A stretch of 24,851 nt of DNA. Source: Caryophanon sp036309765 (lineage in GTDB: Bacteria > Bacillota > Bacilli > Bacillales_A > Planococcaceae). Under the pieces are notes generated by a model. That model searched no databases, was not told the DNA's origin, and saw only the letters and a list, made by a program, of their open reading frames with translations. Location: the NCBI GenBank assembly GCA_036309765.1, contig JAXJTE010000239.1, positions 1 to 24,851 of the forward strand. The letters run 5' to 3'. Every line of letters begins with the position of its first letter. Positions within the stretch are counted from its first letter, which is position 1. The translations under genes and the position numbers were made by a program. Shown here piece after piece: positions 7,554 to 14,771 of the stretch.

Positions 7554-7832
7554 TTATTTGTTTAAGTTTGACTCGATTTCTTTTGCTAAAATTTCTGCAC
7601 CTTCTGGACTAAGGATCAGTTTACCGCCAACTAAGCGGAAGTTGTTGTCTGATACTTCACCAGTTACTGCACACGTCATGTTAGGCATGTATTTTTTTAA
7701 GATAATTTTATCATCATCTACATAAATTTCTAGTGCATCTTTTTCTGCAATTCCTAACGTACGACGTAATTCGATTGGAATAACCACGCGTCCTAGTTCG
7801 TCTACCTTACGCACGATTCCTGTTGATTTCAT
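7554..7832 (-). CDS. abrB: Transition-state regulator AbrB
   Basis: A 92-residue DNA-binding transition-state regulator. In B. subtilis it represses many post-exponential genes, including spoVG, during growth and is itself shut off by Spo0A~P. The N-terminal swapped-hairpin SpoVT/AbrB domain is intact (MKSTGIVRKVDELGRVVIP, then ELRRTLGI). The C-terminal multimerisation domain holds MTCAVTGEVSDNN and LSPEGAEIL. I chose the ATG at 7832 because AGGAGG precedes it and the protein then starts as known AbrB does. An upstream in-frame extension to 7892 covers promoter sequence. It is the only minus-strand gene in the window. Confidence 0.96.
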   Translation of the reverse strand: MKSTGIVRKVDELGRVVIPIELRRTLGIAEKDALEIYVDDDKIILKKYMPNMTCAVTGEVSDNNFRLVGGKLILSPEGAEILAKEIESNLNK

Positions 7833-7868
7833 AAAAATATTCCTCCTAATATATATCAGTATATACAT

Positions 7869-7885
7869 TTCGTCAAAGTTCGACA
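7869..7885 (-). promoter_or_regulatory. Tandem Spo0A-box matches at the abrB promoter
   Basis: TGACGAA and TGTCGAA on the minus strand (plus-strand TTCGTCA 7869-7875 and TTCGACA 7879-7885), spaced 10 bp apart, one helical turn. Both match the 0A-box core TGNCGAA. They lie 37-54 bp before the abrB start, where they overlap the -35 area of a TATACT -10 (plus-strand 7858-7863). Spo0A repression of abrB is established in B. subtilis. Confidence 0.7.
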
Positions 7886-8049
7886 TTATCATCTTGTCTA
7901 TGTGGTATCATACCAACTAATGCCATAAACGTCAATAATTTAGTACTAATCAAGAGACATAAAGTAAAAATTAAGCGACTATGTAGATTGAAATACCCGT
8001 TTCGTCGAATAATTAACACAATATGTAAAAAATAGTTATAAAGTTGGAA

Positions 8050-8078
8050 TTTATATGGTTGAATATTGGATTCGACAA
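8050..8078 (-). promoter_or_regulatory. Possible distal abrB promoter covered by 0A boxes
   Basis: On the minus strand TTGTCG (8078-8073), a 17-bp spacer, and TATAAA (8055-8050). The -35 is part of a 0A box. It would give abrB a leader of about 210 nt. The match is moderate and may be coincidental in AT-rich DNA. Confidence 0.3.
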
Positions 8079-8104
8079 TTCGACAAAATGACTACTTTGT
8101 CGAA
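8071..8104. promoter_or_regulatory. Cluster of three perfect Spo0A-box matches
   Basis: TTCGACA at 8071-8077 and 8079-8085 (boxes on the minus strand) and TGTCGAA at 8098-8104 (plus strand). The outer pair forms a perfect 10-bp inverted repeat (8069-8078 with 8097-8106), and the inner box also makes a 10-bp inverted repeat with the right arm (8078-8087 with 8096-8105). The cluster lies about 240-270 bp upstream of abrB and about 190 bp upstream of metG. Confidence 0.65.
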
Positions 8105-8227
8105 TCGTTTTGTAAGACGGAAGTAATTAATATTCATATTCGTTCATACACATTCTAAAATTGACATTATGTCAATAAAATATATGTATAAAAATAGGTG
8201 ATAAATGTACGGTCAAGGATAGCGCAC

Positions 8228-8256
8228 TTGAAACGCTTTTCGTACTTCTATAGAAT
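8228..8256 (+). promoter_or_regulatory. Sigma-A promoter for metG
   Basis: TTGAAA (8228-8233), a 17-bp spacer, and TAGAAT (8251-8256), each five of six to consensus. The predicted start leaves a leader of under 30 nt containing AAAGGAG, so an RNA leader switch is not expected. Confidence 0.65.
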
Positions 8257-8290
8257 AGAGGGTATATTGATATTAAAGGAGCGCATACAG

Positions 8291-10255
8291 GTGAGCGAAC
8301 AAAACAATACATTTTACATTACGACGCCTATTTATTACCCAAGTGGTAAATTCCACATCGGAACGGCATATACGACAGTCGCATCAGACGCGATGGCACG
8401 ATACAAGCGTTTACGTGGTTTTGACGTACGTTTCCAAACAGGTATGGATGAGCATGGACAAAAAATTCAGGAAAAAGCAGCGGAGGCAGGCAAGGAGCCA
8501 AAGCTATACGTGGATGAAATTGCACAGGCGGCAAAAGAGCTTTGGGCGCTGATGGATATTTCTTATGACGACTTCGTACAAACGACGGAGAAGCGCCATA
8601 CAGAGACGGTCGAAAAGATTTTCCAAAAGTTTTTAGATAACGGCGATATTTATAAAGGGGAGTATGAAGGGTTATATTGTGTACCTTGTGAGTCGTACTT
8701 CACTGAAACGCAATTAGATGAAGGGAAATGTCCAGACTGTGGTCGTGACGTCCAAGTTGTAAAAGAAGAATCATATTTCTTCAACATGAAAAAATATGCG
8801 GATCGTTTATTAGCATACTATGAAGCGAATCCATCATTCATCGAGCCAGAATCACGCAAAAATGAAATGGTAAACAACTTCATTAAGCCAGGATTAGAGG
8901 ACTTATCGGTTTCTCGTACGTCATTTGACTGGGGTATTAAAGTTCCTGGAGATCCTAAGCACGTTATTTACGTATGGGTTGATGCGTTATCAAACTATAT
9001 TACGACGCTTGGCTACGGTACAGAGAACGATGCGGCATTCAATAAATATTGGCCAGCAGACGTTCACGTTGTCGGAAAAGACATTGTGCGCTTCCATACA
9101 ATTTATTGGCCGATTTTCTTAATGGCACTGGATTTACCGTTACCGAAGAAAATTTTCGCACACGGCTTCATTATGATGAAGGACGGTAAAATGTCGAAAT
9201 CGAAAGGCAATGTTGTCTACCCTGAAATGTTAATCGAGCGTTATGGCTTAGATGCGACGCGCTACTTCTTATTGCGCGAGCTACCATTTGGCTCTGACGG
9301 CGTGTTCTCACCGGAGTCATTCGTTGAGCGTACGAACTTCGACTTAGCAAACGATTTAGGTAACTTGTTAAATCGTACTGTGTCGATGATTAACAAATAT
9401 TTCGATGGTGTCATTCCGGCGAAAAATGTCGAAGCGACTGAATTTGATGCGACGTTAATCGACTTTGCGAGCGACGTGCGTATTAAATATGAAGAAAGTA
9501 TGGAAAAGATGCAATTTAGCGTCGTGCTTTCGGATGTGTGGTCACTTGTGTCACGCACGAATAAGTATATCGACGAAACGCAGCCGTGGGTTTTAGCTAA
9601 AGACGAAGCGGACGTGGCAAAGCTTGGTGCTGTAATGAAGAACTTAGCGGAAAGCTTACGTTATATCGCAGTAATGTTACAGCCATTCATGACAGTTGCA
9701 CCTAAAAAAATCGCGGAGCAACTTGGCTTAGATGAATCGTTACTATCATGGGAATCAATTTCGACGTTCGGAAATGTTATTGCTGACGATGCAAAAGTGG
9801 TAGAAAAAGGAACGCCGATTTTCCCTCGTTTAGATAAAGATGAGGAAGTAGCGTACATTCGTGAGCAAATGCAAAGCTCGGTAAAACAACCGGAGCCAGA
9901 GGAAGCACCAGCAATTGAAAAAGAAGAAGTTCCTGAAATTTCAATTGATGATTTCATGAAAGTTGATTTACGTGTAGCGACAGTTATCGCTTGTGAGCCA
10001 GTGAAAAAAGCAGACAAGCTATTAAAGCTACAAGTAGATTTAGGCTATGAAAAGCGTCAAGTTGTATCAGGCATTGCGAAGTTCTATACACCAGAGGAGC
10101 TAATCGGTCAAAAAGTAATCGTCGTGGCGAACTTAAAGCCGACGAAGCTACGTGGTGAGCTATCAGAAGGTATGATTTTAGCTGGTTCACATGGTGACGT
10201 ACTGAAGCTAGCGACAGTAGATCAAACGCTTGCTAACGGCGCAAAAGTGAAGTAA
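8291..10255 (+). CDS. metG: Methionyl-tRNA synthetase
   Basis: Charges tRNA-Met, including initiator tRNA; cytoplasmic class I synthetase of 654 residues. The HIGH-type motif is HIGT at 22-25. The zinc knuckle has C130, C133, C147 and C150 (CVPC, CPDC). The KMSKS loop is at 300-304. The C-terminal EMAP/Trbp111-like tRNA-binding domain starts near residue 560 (DDFMKVDLRVATV). The start is GTG at 8291 with AAAGGAG 8 bp upstream. In-frame codons further upstream cover the promoter and are rejected. It is called metS in B. subtilis. It is followed by a terminator. Confidence 0.97.
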   Translation: MSEQNNTFYITTPIYYPSGKFHIGTAYTTVASDAMARYKRLRGFDVRFQTGMDEHGQKIQEKAAEAGKEPKLYVDEIAQAAKELWALMDISYDDFVQTTEKRHTETVEKIFQKFLDNGDIYKGEYEGLYCVPCESYFTETQLDEGKCPDCGRDVQVVKEESYFFNMKKYADRLLAYYEANPSFIEPESRKNEMVNNFIKPGLEDLSVSRTSFDWGIKVPGDPKHVIYVWVDALSNYITTLGYGTENDAAFNKYWPADVHVVGKDIVRFHTIYWPIFLMALDLPLPKKIFAHGFIMMKDGKMSKSKGNVVYPEMLIERYGLDATRYFLLRELPFGSDGVFSPESFVERTNFDLANDLGNLLNRTVSMINKYFDGVIPAKNVEATEFDATLIDFASDVRIKYEESMEKMQFSVVLSDVWSLVSRTNKYIDETQPWVLAKDEADVAKLGAVMKNLAESLRYIAVMLQPFMTVAPKKIAEQLGLDESLLSWESISTFGNVIADDAKVVEKGTPIFPRLDKDEEVAYIREQMQSSVKQPEPEEAPAIEKEEVPEISIDDFMKVDLRVATVIACEPVKKADKLLKLQVDLGYEKRQVVSGIAKFYTPEELIGQKVIVVANLKPTKLRGELSEGMILAGSHGDVLKLATVDQTLANGAKVK

Positions 10256-10261
10256 TGATGA

Positions 10262-10298
10262 AAGCCTGTGGGAGTGAATGCACTTCGACAGGCTTTTT
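10262..10298 (+). terminator. Rho-independent terminator after metG
   Basis: AAGCCTGT pairs with ACAGGCTT, extended inward by GGAGTG against CACTTC, with loop AATG, then six T. Confidence 0.85.
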
Positions 10299-10365
10299 TA
10301 AAACGTTATATTGTCATAATAAAAATGCTCACAAGTGAAGAGCAGCTAAAAAGGATGAAAAATAT

Positions 10366-11136
10366 ATGTTAATCGACACACACGTACATTTAAACGCAGA
10401 TCAATATTGGGATAACGATTTACAGGAAGTAATCGACCGTGCATTAGCGGCAAAAGTCGAGCGCATGGTCGTTATCGGCTTTGATGAAGTAACAATTAAA
10501 CGCGCAATGCAGCTAATTGAGGACTATGATTTTATTTATGCGGTCATTGGTTGGCACCCGGTAGATGCAATCGATTGCACAGACGAATATTTACAATGGA
10601 TCGAGGAGCTTGCGGCACATCCGAAAGTTGTCGGTATTGGTGAGACAGGTTTAGATTATTATTGGGATAAGTCGCCAAAAGATGTGCAGCAATATTGGTT
10701 CCGCAAGCAAATTCAGCTAGCGAAAAAGTTGCAGCTACCAATCATTATTCATAACCGTGATGCGACAGGTGATGTTGTGCGCATTTTGAAGGAAGAGGAT
10801 GCGAAGGAAGTTGGCGGCATTATGCATTGCTACGGCGGCAGTGTCGAAACAGCACGCGACTGCATTAACATGAATTTTATGATTAGCTTAGGTGGGCCGG
10901 TAACATTTAAAAATGCGCGTCAGCCAAAAGAGGTGGCGATGGAAATTCCGCTAGAGCATTTATTAATTGAGACGGATGCGCCGTATTTAACGCCGCACCC
11001 GTATCGTGGTAAGCGAAATGAGCCGGCATACGTGGCGCTTGTTGCGGAAGAAATCGCACGCTTAAAAAATATATCCGTTGAAGAAGTTGCAGCGGCTACA
11101 ACGGCGAATGCACTAAAGTTTTTCAAAATTTCATAA
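10366..11136 (+). CDS. tatD: TatD-family metal-dependent DNase/hydrolase (YabD)
   Basis: A 256-residue TIM-barrel metal-dependent hydrolase of the TatD family, associated with 3'-5' exonuclease activity and DNA quality control. Metal ligands and signatures are in place: IDTHVHLN at the N-terminus, GETGLDYYWD near residue 92, HNRDA near residue 128, HCYGG near residue 153 and ETDAPYL near residue 204. The start is ATG at 10366 with AAAGGATG upstream. It lies between metG and the yabE-type gene as in B. subtilis. The physiological substrate in Gram-positives is inferred. Confidence 0.94.
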   Translation: MLIDTHVHLNADQYWDNDLQEVIDRALAAKVERMVVIGFDEVTIKRAMQLIEDYDFIYAVIGWHPVDAIDCTDEYLQWIEELAAHPKVVGIGETGLDYYWDKSPKDVQQYWFRKQIQLAKKLQLPIIIHNRDATGDVVRILKEEDAKEVGGIMHCYGGSVETARDCINMNFMISLGGPVTFKNARQPKEVAMEIPLEHLLIETDAPYLTPHPYRGKRNEPAYVALVAEEIARLKNISVEEVAAATTANALKFFKIS

Positions 11137-11213
11137 CATAAAAAATTGCGCCTCCTACTAATGTTGTAGCTGTTTTTGCACGTTTGCATATAACTTGTAA
11201 AAATTCGTTACTG

Positions 11214-11242
11214 TTGACATGGGGAAAAGTACCCCGTATAAT
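11214..11242 (+). promoter_or_regulatory. Perfect-consensus sigma-A promoter of the yabE-type gene
   Basis: TTGACA (11214-11219), exactly 17 bp, TATAAT (11237-11242). The spacer contains GGGG and CCCC separated by 7 bp (11221-11235), a small dyad that could bind a regulator. Confidence 0.88.
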
Positions 11243-11270
11243 CCAACAAGTATTAAAGGAGGCGTTTTTC

Positions 11271-12473
11271 ATGACAAATTATTCCATGAAGAACCTGTTT
11301 TTACGTTCACTGAGGAAGAAGCGAACATTACTTTCAATCGTTTTATTCGCTTCGATTATAGGCTTTGTGCTTGCTGAGGGCACGAAGAAAGTCGTTACGC
11401 TACAAGCGGACGGACAAGTTACACAGTTTACAACGAATGCACATACAGTAAAAGAGGCACTCGATGAAATGAACATCGACGTTTCTCCATTTGATGAAGT
11501 ACAACCCTCACTGGACACCGCAATTACAACAAGAATGGTAATTGATTGGGAACAGGCAAAAGAAATTGAGATTTCAGTTGATCAACAAAAAATGAACATT
11601 TGGACAACTGAGAACGTAGTGAAAGATATTTTGGCTGAAGCAAAAATTGACGTAGCAACGAACGACAAAGTGTCGCACAGCTTAGATGCTAACGTTGGAG
11701 AAGAAGGTAAAATTGATATTCAAAAAGCGTTTGAAGTGACGATTGTAGATGGTAAAAAGCCTGTACAAGCGTGGGCCACTTCGACTACGGTCGCTAACTT
11801 TTTAAATGAACAAGGCGTTCAATTAGGAGAGCTAGATCGCGTCGAGAGTAACTTAGATGATTCTGTTACACCAGGGCAGCAAATCGAAATTGTTCGGGTA
11901 GAAAAAGTTACCGATGTAGTGGAAGATAAGATGGAATTTGCAGTTGAGACGAAGGACGATGACTCTTTGTTGAAGGGGCATAAAAAAGTACTTCAGCAAG
12001 GGAAAGAAGGACAATTATCACGTACATATGAAGTGGTACTTGAAAATGGCAAGGAAGTATCGCGCACGTTAACGGCTGAGAAAGTGATTGAGCAGCCTGT
12101 TAAAGAAGTCGTCGCGTTTGGTACAAAGGTAGCGGTGGCATCCGTTACGCACAGCAGTCAAGCGAGCAGTGAGCCGTCAGAAGGTCGCGAGTTTTATGTG
12201 ACAGCGACAGCGTACACAGCGACATGTAACGGCTGTATCGGCATTACGAAAACGGGTATTAACTTACTTAAAAACCCACATTTAAAAGTAATTGCAGTCG
12301 ATCCTAATGTCATTCCGCTTGGCTCAGATGTTTGGGTTGAAGGGTATGGCTATGCGGTCGCTGGTGATACAGGTGGTGCCATTAAAGGAAATATTATCGA
12401 TTTATTTATGCCAGAAGTGGAAGATGCATACGAATGGGGACGACGCACTGTTCGCATTAAAGTATTAAATTAA
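11271..12473 (+). CDS. yabE: YabE-type cell-wall protein (DUF348 x3, G5, 3D domains)
   Basis: A 400-residue exported cell-wall-active protein related to resuscitation-promoting factors of Firmicutes. The order is a basic N-terminus and one membrane segment or signal anchor (about residues 17-36), three DUF348 repeats (about 40-195), a G5 domain (about 205-285), a Ser-rich linker, and a C-terminal 3D domain (about 310-400). The 3D domain holds FYVTATAYT, the aspartates in VDPNVIPLGS, GDTGGAIKG and IIDLF, as in MltA-like lytic transglycosylases. The start is ATG at 11271 with AAAGGAGG; the in-frame extension upstream crosses the promoter. In B. subtilis yabE is controlled by an antisense RNA, which I could not confirm here. 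Confidence 0.93.
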   Translation: MTNYSMKNLFLRSLRKKRTLLSIVLFASIIGFVLAEGTKKVVTLQADGQVTQFTTNAHTVKEALDEMNIDVSPFDEVQPSLDTAITTRMVIDWEQAKEIEISVDQQKMNIWTTENVVKDILAEAKIDVATNDKVSHSLDANVGEEGKIDIQKAFEVTIVDGKKPVQAWATSTTVANFLNEQGVQLGELDRVESNLDDSVTPGQQIEIVRVEKVTDVVEDKMEFAVETKDDDSLLKGHKKVLQQGKEGQLSRTYEVVLENGKEVSRTLTAEKVIEQPVKEVVAFGTKVAVASVTHSSQASSEPSEGREFYVTATAYTATCNGCIGITKTGINLLKNPHLKVIAVDPNVIPLGSDVWVEGYGYAVAGDTGGAIKGNIIDLFMPEVEDAYEWGRRTVRIKVLN

Positions 12474-12477
12474 TTGG

Positions 12478-12523
12478 AATGGTAGAGACAATGATGACAT
12501 TGTACTCTGCCATTTTCCATTTT
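12478..12523 (+). terminator. Rho-independent terminator after the yabE-type gene
   Basis: A long hairpin with AATGGTAGAG paired to CTCTGCCATT and ACAATG paired to CATTGT around loop ATGA, one A bulge, followed by an interrupted T tract. It starts 5 bp after the stop codon. Confidence 0.85.
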
Positions 12524-12540
12524 CGACACATCATTGCAAT

Positions 12541-12569
12541 TGGACAGACGATACAGAGCCATGTAAAAT
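12541..12569 (+). promoter_or_regulatory. Candidate sigma-A promoter for rnmV-rsmA
   Basis: TGGACA (12541-12546), 17 bp, TAAAAT (12564-12569), each five of six to consensus, between the upstream terminator and rnmV. Confidence 0.5.
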
Positions 12570-12612
12570 AAAGCACAGTATTACGTTAGAAGAAGGAAAG
12601 AGGAATTGAAGC

Positions 12613-13176
12613 TTGCGTATTCAAGAATTTATCGTTGTTGAAGGAAAAGACGATACGATTGCGATTCAACGTGCGGTTAACGCGGACACGATTGAAACGA
12701 ACGGCTCGGCCATTTCGGAGGACACGCTTTGTCGCATCGAGCATGCACAGCAAATTCGTGGCGTCATTGTGTTTACTGACCCAGATTATCCCGGGCAACG
12801 CATTCGCGCTATCATTGAGCAGCGCGTGCCAGGTGTGAAGCATGCGTTTTTAACGAAGGATCAAGCGAAGGCGAAAAACGGCAAAAAGATCGGCATTGAG
12901 CATGCGGCGGACGAGGACATTCGCTATGCGCTACAAAACGTCTATACGACAACTGACAACATGCCTGTAGAAGAAATTACACGAGAAGATTTAATGCATG
13001 CGAAATTAATCGGTCACCCGAGCGCAAAGGCACGCCGAGAACGTTTAGGCAGCATTTTAAATATTGGCGCGACAAACGGCAAACAATTGCATAAGCGCCT
13101 GCAAGCATTCCAAATTACAGTAGAGCAATTTGCGAATGCGATGCACACGATTGATCAGGAGGAAAACAATGTATAA
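12613..13176 (+). CDS. rnmV: Ribonuclease M5
   Basis: Matures 5S rRNA by double-stranded cleavage of the precursor on the ribosome, in low-GC Gram-positives; 187 residues. The N-terminal Toprim domain shows IVVEGKDD with the catalytic glutamate E10 and the FTDPDYPG aspartate motif near residues 55-62. The C-terminal half (from about residue 115) carries the helical region with KARRERLGSILNIG. The start is TTG at 12613 with AAAGAGG upstream. It overlaps rsmA by 8 bp, so the two rRNA-processing genes are translationally coupled. Confidence 0.96.
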   Translation: MRIQEFIVVEGKDDTIAIQRAVNADTIETNGSAISEDTLCRIEHAQQIRGVIVFTDPDYPGQRIRAIIEQRVPGVKHAFLTKDQAKAKNGKKIGIEHAADEDIRYALQNVYTTTDNMPVEEITREDLMHAKLIGHPSAKARRERLGSILNIGATNGKQLHKRLQAFQITVEQFANAMHTIDQEENNV

Positions 13177-14047
13177 AGATATCGCCACACCAGTGCGAAC
13201 GAAAGCCATTTTAGATAAGTACGGATTTTCATTTAAAAAGAGCTTAGGGCAAAACTTTTTAATCGATCCAAACGTTTTACGCAACATCGTATCACAAGCC
13301 CACTTAACAGAAAACAGCGGTGTAATCGAAGTCGGCCCTGGTATCGGTGCATTAACCGAGCATTTAGCACGCGGCGCAAAGAAGGTCGTATCGTTTGAAA
13401 TCGATCAACGCTTATTACCAGTGCTAGAGGACACGCTTAGCCCGTATGACAACGTAACGATTGTACATTCAGATATTTTAAAGGCAGACGTAGAAGCGGT
13501 TATCGCAGAGCAAATGCCGGACATCGACGACATTATGGTTGTTGCGAACTTACCGTATTATGTAACGACGCCAATTTTAATGAAGCTGTTAAACGACCGC
13601 CTACCAATTCGCGGCTTCGTTGTCATGATGCAAAAGGAAGTAGCAGACCGCATTACAGCAAAGCCAGGGACGAAAGCATATGGTTCACTGTCGATTGCGA
13701 TTCAATATTACTGCACAGCAGAAGTGGCGATGATTGTACCAAAAACAGTATTCATGCCACAGCCAAACGTCGATTCAGCGGTTATTCGTCTTATTAAGCA
13801 CGAAACACCGCCAGTAGACGTTATCGACGAGGACTTTTTATTCGTCGTAACGCGTGCATCGTTCGTGCAGCGCCGCAAAACGATTTTCAATAATTTGCAA
13901 GCAGGGTTACAACATGGCAAGGCGAAGAAGGATGAGATTTTAGCAGCACTTGAAGCGGCTGATATCGATCCAAAACGCCGCGGTGAAACGCTATCGATTC
14001 AAGAATTCGGTCGCCTAGCAGACGCACTGCACCCACATTTCGCATAA
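13169..14047 (+). CDS. rsmA: 16S rRNA (adenine1518/1519-N6)-dimethyltransferase RsmA (KsgA)
   Basis: Dimethylates two adjacent adenines near the 3' end of 16S rRNA during late 30S assembly; 292 residues. SAM-binding motif VIEVGPGIGALTEHLA, catalytic motif ANLPYY, the KSLGQNFLID N-terminal signature, and the VQRRKTI C-terminal motif are present. I chose the ATG at 13169 because AGGAGG precedes it and it yields the family's usual beginning; an in-frame start upstream would lie deep in rnmV. A strong terminator follows. In B. subtilis the next gene is yabG, which is missing here. Confidence 0.97.
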   Translation: MYKDIATPVRTKAILDKYGFSFKKSLGQNFLIDPNVLRNIVSQAHLTENSGVIEVGPGIGALTEHLARGAKKVVSFEIDQRLLPVLEDTLSPYDNVTIVHSDILKADVEAVIAEQMPDIDDIMVVANLPYYVTTPILMKLLNDRLPIRGFVVMMQKEVADRITAKPGTKAYGSLSIAIQYYCTAEVAMIVPKTVFMPQPNVDSAVIRLIKHETPPVDVIDEDFLFVVTRASFVQRRKTIFNNLQAGLQHGKAKKDEILAALEAADIDPKRRGETLSIQEFGRLADALHPHFA

Positions 14048-14053
14048 ATGATA

Positions 14054-14097
14054 AAGGATGTGCTACATGTCAAATCGACGGTAGCGCATCCTTTTTT
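14054..14097 (+). terminator. Rho-independent terminator after rsmA
   Basis: AAGGATGTGCTAC pairs with GTAGCGCATCCTT over 13 bp with one G-T pair and a 14-nt loop, then a T run. Confidence 0.88.
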
Positions 14098-14223
14098 GTT
14101 CATTAGAGGTGAGTAACTACTACGAATTTTAGAAAATGGTCACTTTTCATCCCCCATAAACGCTGAGATTGCAATGCTTTTAGTGCAAAATACGAAAAAA
14201 ATATGCGATGCGTAGGAAAGTAA

Positions 14224-14252
14224 TTGACATTGTATATACGGAAGATTATAAT
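14224..14252 (+). promoter_or_regulatory. veg promoter 1 (perfect sigma-A consensus)
   Basis: TTGACA (14224-14229), 17 bp, TATAAT (14247-14252). It is the upstream member of a tandem pair and lies about 65 bp before the veg start. Confidence 0.85.
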
Positions 14253-14264
14253 ATTATATTTTGA

Positions 14265-14293
14265 TTGACAAATATAATATTTCGTAATATACT
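14265..14293 (+). promoter_or_regulatory. veg promoter 2 (sigma-A)
   Basis: TTGACA (14265-14270), 17 bp, TATACT (14288-14293). It is 41 bp downstream of promoter 1 in the same orientation. Its transcript would start just before the veg ribosome binding site. Confidence 0.8.
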
Positions 14294-14318
14294 GACATAT
14301 AGTGAGGTGTATGCGAAA

Positions 14319-14573
14319 ATGCCAAAAACATTAGCTGACATTAAAAAGTCGTTAGATAGTCATTTGGGAGAACGTTTGCAATTAAAAGCAAATGGTGGTC
14401 GCAAGAAAACCGTCGAGTGTACGGGCGTACTTTGTGATACGTACCGAGCGATTTTTGTCGTAGAACTCGATCAAGACGATAACACAACGAAACGTGTGTC
14501 GTATAGTTATACAGATATTTTAACGGAAGCTGTTGAAATTACGTTTGAACAAGAAGTAATTACAGCTAAGTAA
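14319..14573 (+). CDS. veg: Veg protein (biofilm-associated, DUF1021)
   Basis: An 84-residue small basic protein of the Veg family. In B. subtilis Veg stimulates biofilm matrix genes by countering the SinR repressor. The conserved MPKTLADIKKSLDSHLG start, KANGGRKKT, and VSYSYTDILTEAVEI blocks are all present. I chose the ATG at 14319 with AGTGAGGTG upstream; an in-frame codon at 14265 lies in the -35 box of promoter 2. It stands alone between two terminators, driven by tandem strong promoters. The usual neighbours yabG (before) and sspF (after) are absent. Confidence 0.94.
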   Translation: MPKTLADIKKSLDSHLGERLQLKANGGRKKTVECTGVLCDTYRAIFVVELDQDDNTTKRVSYSYTDILTEAVEITFEQEVITAK

Positions 14574-14604
14574 TTTGTTTTGATTTATATGTTTACATAA
14601 CGAG

Positions 14605-14634
14605 CACTCATGGCAACGCGCCTGGGTGTTTTTT
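14605..14634 (+). terminator. Rho-independent terminator after veg
   Basis: CACTCA pairs with TGGGTG and GGC with GCC around a 5-nt loop, one T bulge and one G-T pair, then six T. Confidence 0.75.
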
Positions 14635-14690
14635 ATGTGCATAGAAATGTGGCGCATACATGTTATGAGCAGTCGTTTTTCGTTGTTGTA

Positions 14691-14699
14691 TGGTAGAAT
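14691..14699 (+). promoter_or_regulatory. Extended -10 promoter for ispE
   Basis: TGG followed by TAGAAT (14694-14699), an extended -10 element without a clear -35. It lies about 75 bp before ispE. Confidence 0.45.
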
Positions 14700-14771
14700 A
14701 GAACACATGAAAATTAAAGGGTGGGCTCGACAATAGACGAGTTCCTTTTCCATGCGGCAGGAGGAAGAAGA

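Larger units (their letters stand above)
7833..8290. other. Divergent abrB-metG regulatory gap (458 bp)
   Basis: This AT-rich gap contains no credible gene. It holds the abrB ribosome binding site and promoter region, two groups of Spo0A-box matches (7869-7885 and 8071-8104), a weaker overlapping 0A-like site at 8001-8009 (TTCGTCGAA), and a TTGACA half-promoter with dyad at 8161-8175. It also holds the metG promoter at 8228-8256 and the metG ribosome binding site. No T-box specifier leader or SAM riboswitch pattern is visible ahead of metG. Confidence 0.7.

Noticed and set aside
8161..8192. Second metG promoter at TTGACA 8161
   Set aside because: The -35 is perfect but no good -10 occurs at 16-18 bp (TATGTA or ATGTAT only); the 8228-8256 site is better.
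8190..8290. T-box or SAM riboswitch ahead of metG
   Set aside because: The leader from the best promoter is under 30 nt, and I see no T-box antiterminator core or SAM-leader motif anywhere in the gap.
10312..10320. Extended -10 promoter (TGT-CATAAT) for tatD
   Set aside because: There is no acceptable -35 and the region overlaps the AT-rich tail of the metG terminator; possible but too weak to list.
11137..11213. Terminator after tatD
   Set aside because: Only a 4-bp stem (CTAC/GTAG) near a short T run is present; too weak to call.
12522..12528. Single Spo0A box upstream of rnmV
   Set aside because: One isolated TTCGACA is expected by chance at this window size; no second box is near.
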